Source: Rhizophlyctis rosea
Lineage: Eukaryota; Chytridiomycota; Chytridiomycetes; Rhizophlyctidales; Rhizophlyctidaceae
Direction: 5' to 3'
Length of the DNA stretch: 64,000 nucleotides
Assembly: GCA_027596075.1 (NCBI GenBank)
Contig: JADGJC010000060.1
Coordinates: 62,001-126,000, forward strand
The translations under genes and the position numbers were made by a program. Below the pieces are notes generated by a model, which worked only from the letters and a program-made list of their open reading frames with translations, had not been told where the DNA came from and did not search any database. Numbering within the stretch: position 1 is the first letter of the stretch; each line of letters starts with the position of its first letter. Of this stretch, positions 57,328 to 64,000 are shown piece by piece.

Positions 57328-58230
57328 CTAAGGTGAAATAGAACAGGCAAAACCATAAGCAACACCGATCCACAAAGAACAACAAGGCAAATTGACAGTA
57401 TGACGCAACACCCACAAGCCCTCGATTGGTCGCCGTACTTTTTTGGCTTTGTCGTCTGGGGATTTAGGTAGAAAACGAATGATATGAATGAGATTGTGAT
57501 GCATGAGAGGTTGAAACGATAGAGTCATCCCCGTTTTCCCTTCGAATACTCTCCCTATGTTGATGGTGAATAAGGTGATGCGCTTACCTCCCTGCACCTC
57601 CGTGACGGCTCTATTCTTGATCAGGGCGTACACGGCGGTGGTTTGGCCTGGGGAGATTTTGTTGCTTGTAAGGGTTTTTGATTGATGAGAAAGGGGGGAT
57701 CGGGGAGGGGATGAAATTTTGGCAAAGTTGTAGACGAGATCGAGAACTGTTACCTTCGATCGTGGTTGCGAACTCGAGTATTTAACCGTGGTAAAGAAGT
57801 ATTCTGATGTTGGCGGGGTATCAGGGGCTTCTTCTGCCCATTCTGCACGGGTAAAATGTGTGACTATGTCAATTGAGAATATCCATGGATCATAAGGAAG
57901 GATGGAGAATATCGGCTGTTTCTCCACTGCAAAATGGTCGGTTCGTTGTCTCTCACACACGGTATAGGAGACAAAAGCGTCCTCCAACAAGTCACATCAG
58001 CTCATCTACCTTTTCTCCTTCTATATCGCCTCCTCACCTACTCACCACTACCTCCCTCCACACGCGAACATCCAACACCACACACCAACAAAACTTCACC
58101 CTCAAGCCAACACTCAAACACCTTCTTCCGCGCCACCTCAATCGTATCATCAGGCAACACAAACACATCCTCTTCTTCCCAGACACGAAAAATAAGCTCA
58201 AATGAATTGATTCGACGGCACTTTGTCGTT
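57328..58230 (-). CDS. Hypothetical protein, exon structure uncertain
   Basis: Two protein-like stretches on the minus strand. The first (58140-58225) reads FELIFRVWEEEDVFVLPDDT, then IEVARKKVFECWLEGE, resembling a small beta-grasp-like opening. The second (57328-57990, open throughout) contains PIFSILPYDPWIFSIDIVTH, a TPPTSEYFFTTVKYSSS segment, TAVYALIKNRAVTEVQGGKR and a hydrophobic C-terminus (CSLWIGVAYGFACSIS). A donor near 58139 and acceptors near 57990 could join them, but no ATG is clear for the first exon. I do not recognise the family. The right-hand neighbour is an Argonaute relic, but the two do not overlap in homology. Confidence 0.35.
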
Positions 58231-58399
58231 TTGCACAAGGACGGCTAATGATGTTGATGGGGGTTGGGGCTGCGGAGGGGAGGAGGTCGTTGCGACGTAG
58301 TACGTGCGAGCCTTGAGCGCAGTGCGATTGCTAATAATGATCCATTGAACATGTTGTGAGCAGAAGGATTCGAAGATGGTACAGCTAGTAGCAGATCCA

Positions 58400-59600
58400 G
58401 AAGATGCATTACATACTGAGAATGCTTAGCATCCATCGCAGCAGCCTGCTGTTCAGCGTCCACAACACTGGCGCTGCTGGATCAGGACTCAGACCAGTCC
58501 ATGTCCCTTGGAGTGCGTGCGCTCCCTTTGTGCGGCGAGATAGGCTTGGTACTCTATGAACATCAGTCAAATGCTTGGTCGGATGGCGTTAAAGCAAACA
58601 CGTACCACCGGAGCACAGAGACTGACAAACCGAGTGCAGCGCGGGAAGGGGCAGGAGGGCTTGTAAGTGAGGTCTTAGAGGTCGTCCGCAGTGAAGTGGA
58701 AGTCATCGAAGAGGACGCAGTCTGTTTTTGATAGGAGATAAGATGGTTTTACTCTTCGGAATATGAAGCATTCACTCTACTGACAATGCGTCGGACGACT
58801 AGTCCCTTGCAACCCAGCATGCGCATTCAAGTAGAAGTCTGCGACCGAAAAACCGTTAGCATATAACTTTTCAAAGTCTGGTGACAAATGCATCCTCTCA
58901 CCAAATTGAGTGAGACCCCCGTACCCACCACCGTCCCCGCCTGCACGTTCCCACTCCGATCACCCTGCCCCATTAACGAGAAGAACTGCGCGCTGTGCCG
59001 CGTTTGCGGGGTGACGTACGTCAGTTTCGGCTCGAACTTTGCTTGACGACAGGCGGCGAGGATGCCGGCTACTTCGAAGTCTCGCACGGACGCAAATTGG
59101 CCGTCGCAGAGCCGTTGCGGTAGATGAGGATGCGGTTGGGGTTCTGGTGAGTGGGCGAGGGAGGTGAGTGTGGGGCGCGTGGGAGGGGGCATGGGAGTTG
59201 CGGAAAATATTTGCAATTTTGTTTTGACGGGAGAAATCACGGAGGAGCTCTGCGCTCATTTCCATGATTTTCTGGATGGCGTCGTCGTGCTTCTTGCCTG
59301 GAGGCGGATGTGGAAGACTTGTCGTGGTTTTGTATTCCGTTCATTGGACGGTCATCGAACCTAATTGGGTCATGAGTCTTTCCGCATATTCCCAACAAAT
59401 CGCGGAAAAGAAATCTCAGGATCAACTCACCAACCATCGCCGTAATGGTAGGTTTGGCCTGGGCCATCGGGCCCGGGATGGCACACGCCTGCGCCGATGA
59501 CCATCGTTGGCTGTTGGGTGATGTTGGGAAGTTACCAGACGTGGCGTATCTTCTGAGTACTTTGGACCCGGACTGACAGGGTAAGACTCCACTTGACAGC
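58400..59600 (-). pseudogene. Decayed Argonaute (PIWI-domain) gene
   Basis: PIWI-domain pieces appear in the right order on the minus strand, scattered over frames: QPTMVIGAGVCHPGP, then in another frame AKPTITAMVG (59450-59530); SMTVQ-stop-TEYKT (about 59320-59360); IQKIMEMSAELLRDF (near 59260); NRILIYRNG (near 59125); QFASVRDFEVAGILAAC and FEPKLTYVTPQTRHSAQFF, with GNVQAGTVVGTGV (58900-59105); FYLNAHAGLQGTSRPTH (near 58795-58845); FDDFHFTADDL-stop-DLTYK (58650-58720); and AYLAAQRERTH (near 58520). At least two in-frame stops and several frameshifts are present. Two catalytic Asp positions are changed (GADV to GAGV; YRDG to YRNG). Relic introns keep GT..AG. Argonautes load small RNAs in RNAi; this copy cannot encode one. 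MID/PAZ parts were not found. Confidence 0.82.
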
Positions 59601-59689
59601 TGCACGATCAACCCTCCACGTCGCCGTTCTTACTCGCAGGCGTCCCCGCTCGATCCGACGCAACACTGGCAGACCCTTCCCTCTTACGC

Positions 59690-60620
59690 CTTCTGCTGCG
59701 AGGCTTTGCCTTTGCTCTCTCCTGCTCTTCTCACTTGGACAGCTTTCTTGCGCAAAGCGGCACTCAATAGGCTCCAAGATCGTCATATCGCTGATGGCCT
59801 TCTCGCCCTGCACTCTTTCTCCGGTTCGCCGCCCATGGCGGTTCAAATTGGGTAACCTTGTTGACGGGAATCGTTGAGGAAACCGTTGACGCCGCAGTAT
59901 ACGATGACGACCATGTGCTCGACGGGGAGGGCGTTGTATTGCGTTTGCTTGAGGAGCTCGGTGAGACGGGCACCAGGTTGAGGTTGAACTGTGTGGAGGC
60001 ATCCAAAGTCGGAACCGACATAAGCGAAGGCGGCCACTTCACAATATTGGCCAAGAAAAGCTTCAAGGTACGAGCGACTTGACTCATGGCCTTGGGCAGC
60101 GGAACCGACACGGGGCACGGAAAGACGGGCGTTATTGGCGGGACGGACACCTGATGGCATATTGTCAAGTTCCCCAATGGTTCATCAAAGTCGTAGCACC
60201 ATGAACACACTCTTGAATAAAACTTCGACCTACAAGAAGGTTTGACCGTCGGTATGGAAATGACGTTGGTGGGAATGTAGGCAGACACATCACCACCGCG
60301 GATCTCAATGACGGGCAAAGCAGCCATGGAACCTCCACCAAAGTTCTTGTTCAACTTGGCGGCACGCACGGGAAGATAGGAGTGAAGGTACAAATCATCA
60401 CCGCTGAGGAACCATCCAGGTAAATGAGTTGCTTAGGAACTTTCGATCAACTCGTTCACTTACGGCTAGGCCTCACGACCCGCGGGACGACGGATAAGGA
60501 GAGACATTTGACGGTAGGCAACGGCTTCATATTTCCATAGGTGTTGGTTCCTGTGATATGATGGAGGGACGACGAGCTGGGCCTTTTCCATTGTCCGCGC
60601 GTGGTGAGGCGGTTGCGACA
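59690..60620 (-). pseudogene. Decayed ATP synthase F1 alpha subunit gene copy
   Basis: Remnant of the mitochondrial F1-ATPase alpha chain on the minus strand. Ordered pieces: EAVAYRQMSLLIRRPAGREA (60465-60540); a nonsense TAG at 60466-60468 where Tyr is expected; a relic intron 60405-60463 with [24 protein letters not shown] and [20 protein letters not shown] (60265-60400); a one-base loss that breaks the TDGQ block; [20 protein letters not shown]; in another frame [14 protein letters not shown]; then [33 protein letters not shown] and VNKVTQFE (about 59840-60160). Indels and stops recur, so the copy is dead. Retained introns argue for DNA-level duplication, not retrocopying. Weak similarity may continue to about 61500. 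The functional ATP1 must lie elsewhere. Confidence 0.85.
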
Positions 60621-63065
60621 GTTGGAGGCGAGTTTTTGGTGAGGGTCTGTGGACATTTTCATGAGTTGCTGACGTTTTTGAATGAGAGCAGAAGCGAACT
60701 CACTTCTGGTGGTGCGCCATATGAGTCGTTAAGGGCGAGAACACAATATTCAAAGGGGAGCCAAACTTGCTTCCGCTATTAGTTCGCCACCAGGTGATGA
60801 TGTGTGGGCTTAGAGCGTGAGTGGTGTGGAATAGTCTGTTTGGGCAGGGAGGGAGAGGGAGAAGTGGTCACTTCGTGCGAACAAGTTGACTGGGCTTGTG
60901 AACATGAAGGAAGAGAGTCCTGCTCGCTTGGTTGGTGACGCTATGAGTGGTGGGGGTTGCCATACTGACCGTTGGGAGGACACTAACGGAATCGTTCTTG
61001 GCCGAGGAAGACTGGCCAAAGTTAGAAGGCAGTGATAGAAAACGAACTAGTGAAAGGAACCGGAAAAGCAGACGAGGAGACGCTTGTGTTGAAAAGAAGG
61101 TGGCAACACAACAGCACGCCGCAGGATTTTGTACAACACAATTTTGACAGCTGTCAAATTCTTATGGACATGATACAACAGATGACGTGGCCGTATATTG
61201 TTACATAATATATTACATGAAACCCACACTAGAGACGCGTACTCCCATGAGAGACAATTGGAAGTGAAACAAACAAGCACACACACCTTTCAAAACTGAC
61301 TCCGCTATTGTGCTGCCGCTGCCCATACCAACCCTCACCCCCAAACAGATAAGGGAACCTTGACCTACTCACCAACAATGTTGTTGATCCGCTTCATCTT
61401 GGCGCCCCTTGGTGCATATCCGCATACCCCAATCATCCACAAGTCCACCTGGCGTCCCAGTTTTCACTCCTCCCTTGCGAATTGGGTCCTACACACACCG
61501 CAAAGACGGATTAGCACACTTGCTTGATAGGAAAAGCTACCAGATGGAGGCAAACACGTACCTGCGCAACCCAAAACGCGCGCTCGCCCCACTCCCTGAG
61601 GCACATCATAACTAGGGCACCCGTTCTTCTACTCCCAGGAATGCTTTGACGTGCTTTCGCTCAAACCCCGAGGCAGGACGTGGAAGGATCTTACGTAACT
61701 ACTCACAGACTCAAGATTCCCCGGCTTAGCGTGCAAACCCTCTTTTGAAGAACGGGGCCCATAGTTACTTATGCGCGTCTGGACTCTATAGAAGAAAGAG
61801 TGTGTGAATCTACGGGTTGTGGAAGGGAGCAGCGGGGAAAGAGTGAACGTACCAATGAAGCCACAGACGCATGCCTGTAACCCATACACTTAGTCCCATT
61901 TCTGTATGTTTCTGTCCTAAGCGGTCGTTGTTTGAGCTGTAGAGAGTGGGGGGTAGAAAGGGCGGGGAAAGAGAGACGGAAGGAAGGGGTGAGAGATAAC
62001 GACACGCGCTCGAAAGATACGAACAGAGACCCTCCCCACTGCTCATTGAGCGTCGAGCGTAACCTGTTTGATTGGCAAAATCGAGAACAGTGGTTAGTAG
62101 TGGTTCTTGCTTCCAACGGCCCAACCCGCCCTGGGCAGCGGCAGCTATGGCGAGATTTGGAGTGAGCGGCCGATTTCGGCATGAAGTGATATGAAGGTGA
62201 GTATTCGAGCGGGGTCAGAAAACTGGGAAAGCTGGAAAGATGTAGAGACCGGGAGGGATAGCTGCCAATGAAATTTGAAAGAGCTTGAGAACTTTGAGAT
62301 TCACTTACAGGGTTGTCAAACTGTTGTCGATCGGGGATCGACATGATGCGACGTCCTGTTTTTCATCAGCCACTGTGCCACTGTGCCACATGCCACCGCC
62401 TTCCACCGGGCCAGTCTCATCACGTGCACCCATCATTCTGTAGCAACATCTGACTAAAACTTATTTGAGGGAAGCCCGGATACATATGGGAATCATGCGA
62501 GGAACCGAGTTCGAAGAGGCCTTGAGGAGGAATGACGCAGAAAATCAAGTTTGGTTTGTTCGTTTGTGAAATGCGCCTTCAAATACCACTCACACAGGCC
62601 ACTCTGTTAAGGCCAAAGGCATACATCAGTGATTCCAAGCACCGGTCGGGCCAAGGATTTACAGTCCAGCATGTGCACTGCCAGCTCATGACTGGTGCTC
62701 CTATAATGAAATAGCAAATCCTTAATGTGCATCACTGACGCAAGCAATGGCTGAATGATTGACAAAGAACGCTGGCAGATCCAATCAGGACAATCATTTA
62801 ACAGCAATCCCTAATCAACGCATTCGAATCAACTTCGCTGGTAAAAAACCATACTAAAGCGTGCCAGAGCCCTCCAAAAATCCCAAAAGCGACGCAATCT
62901 GGACGTGCTCTCCGAAATTTTTGTTCTCCCACTCCCTTCTTCCACACAACCGCACACATTCATCCTGCGCATCCACACTCACACTGCTATATCCTCATAC
63001 ATACATACACACTCTTATCTTCTCAAGCAAGCACTCACACACAAAACCCCCCATCCACACCCACG
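60621..63065. other. Relic-rich and unassigned region upstream of the fusion histone
   Basis: The left part may hold further eroded ATP1 sequence. Between 61640 and 62343 the minus strand has an ATG (62343) with a good donor 12 codons later (CCT|GTAAGT) and further splice-like signals near 61740-61890, but no product I can recognise. From 62350 to 63065 there is no gene. The last 150 bp are C/A/T-rich (runs of ACAC/CATA) and form the promoter/leader of the histone gene. Confidence 0.4.
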
Positions 63066-63865
63066 ATGCCCTCCACCTTCTCCACCAAGCAACCCCCCTT
63101 CACCACCCGCGTCATCGGCGCGGTGGCAGCACTGGTGAGTATGCTGCATCCATCGTCACCAGCCACTTGTCAAACCCCTACACTAGCGTACTCACACATA
63201 ACCTATCTTGTCTTTTGCTCACAGGGAAACAGCGCTAAGAGCGCGGAGGATGAGGAAATCAAGGATTACATCAAGGACAAGTACGGGGTACGTCTCTGAT
63301 AATTGTTGCTTCCGGTTGACTCGTCACCCCTCATCAACTGAAACACTGCACTCTTCTAGAGGAACAAGCAGTTCAACAACTCCTACAACACGGCCATCGC
63401 CCAAGGCCTCGCAAAGAATCATCTCGCTCGAGCCGAGTACGGCGCGCTCTGCCTTGGTCGCATGGTACGTTCACTCAATCACTCTCAATACACCTCATTT
63501 ACTCATCAATCCTTTCCTGACATTCACAGCGCCTCGGCGGACGCACCATCGTCATCAACAAGGACAAGAAGAAGCGCCGCACCAAGAAGGAAACCTATTC
63601 CACCTACATCTACAAGGTCCTCAAGCAAGTTCACCCCGACACCCGTATTTCCAACAAGGCGATGTCCATCATGAACTCCTTCGTCAACGACATCTTCGAG
63701 CGCATCGCCAGTGAGGCATCCAAGCTTGCCAGCTACAACAAGCGTTCCACTCTCACGGAGCGGGACGTTGAGGCTGCGACCAAGCTCGTCCTCAACGGCG
63801 AGCTCATCAAGCTCGCGGTGGCGGAAGGCCGCAAGGCCATTACCAAGTACCAGTCCTCAAAATAA
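63066..63865 (+). CDS. Linker-histone globular domain (H15)-histone H2B fusion
   Basis: Exons 63066-63134, 63225-63287, 63360-63464 and 63530-63865 (573 nt, 190 aa); all introns are phase 0. Residues about 10-80 read as a winged-helix H15 domain of H1: [15 protein letters not shown], then [35 protein letters not shown] and GRMRL. A basic linker ([13 protein letters not shown]) follows. Residues about 99-190 are a complete H2B fold: [58 protein letters not shown] and AITKYQSSK (including the Lys aligned to the H2B ubiquitination site). Exon 4 has no ATG ahead of the H2B core (first at 63662, inside helix 1), so H2B cannot be made from exon 4 alone. The usual unstructured H2B tail is replaced by the globular domain. 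Codons are strongly C-ending, as in highly expressed genes. Confidence 0.9.
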
Positions 63866-64000
63866 GCTGTCACCAACGAACAGCTTCGGCTTTGCGATAT
63901 TGTAGGGCAGGTAGTGTTGTGGAGGCGGGAGAGGGGGGAGGGGGAGGGATTCATGTAAAAATGGGGTACATGAGGTTTTTCCAAAGCTTTTGCGGTTTCA

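Noticed and set aside
63066..63865. Two separate genes (an H1-like gene and an H2B gene) instead of a fusion
   Set aside because: There is no stop after the H15 part, no ATG before the H2B fold in exon 4, and all four exons join in phase 0 with good splice sites.

Overview
The window is eukaryotic nuclear DNA. Genes are split by short spliceosomal introns (mostly 50-100 nt, GT..AG, donors such as GTAAGT/GTGAGT). I infer a zoosporic, early-diverging (chytrid-like) fungus. Fungal signs are the gene density and the fungal forms of SPT20, SEC7, ESF1, mL41, bL32m and a fungal-type protoglobin. The sign of a flagellum is a TBC1D31/WDR67 orthologue, a centriolar-satellite/ciliary protein I would not expect in a non-flagellated fungus. 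A 10-N run at 24516-24525 marks an assembly gap.

Layout. 0-12 kb: FBXO31-like F-box protein (-), membrane-anchored histidine acid phosphatase (+), a Ser/Pro-rich unknown (-), RAD16 (+), and a 2-oxoglutarate/Fe(II) dioxygenase-like gene (-). 12-25 kb: SEC7 ARF-GEF (+, 12 exons) with hairpin repeats in intron 1, then TBC1D31 (+, at least 18 exons) running into the gap. 25-35 kb is gene-poor: a broken DUF1906 glycoside-hydrolase-like copy, cytidine deaminase (-), a psq-type HTH protein (-), a tail-anchored protoglobin (-), a Ty3/gypsy pol remnant and a small secreted Cys-rich protein (+). 36-57 kb is dense housekeeping: RPS19 (-), an orphan HExxH protein (+), an HDHD3-like HAD hydrolase (-), SPT20 (+), an SLC25A32-like carrier (-), a low-complexity unknown (+), ESF1 (-), mL41 (+), a C2H2 zinc-finger protein (-), bL32m (+), an HSD17B12-like ketoreductase (-) and an NAD(P)-dependent extended-SDR reductase (+). 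57-64 kb: an unknown (-), wrecked copies of Argonaute (-) and of ATP synthase F1 alpha (-), and last a histone gene whose product joins a linker-histone (H15) globular domain to histone H2B.

Exon structures were resolved by hand. For most multi-exon genes the summed exon lengths divide exactly by three and the joins restore family motifs. That holds for the F-box gene, phosphatase, RAD16, SEC7, CDA, protoglobin, RPS19, HDHD3-like, SLC25A32-like, ESF1, mL41, bL32m, the reductase and H15-H2B. TBC1D31 is in phase as far as the gap, and SPT20 from its second recognised exon on.

The points I would look at first are: (1) the H15-H2B fusion histone at 63066-63865; (2) a sawtooth in strand composition, with exons starting C/A-rich and ending G/T-rich and the reverse switch lying in introns; (3) a cluster of GCGNAGC-type hairpins in SEC7 intron 1; (4) a decayed Argonaute next to a decayed ATP1; (5) a tail-anchored protoglobin; (6) a RAD16 RING with a zinc-ligand Cys changed to Asp.
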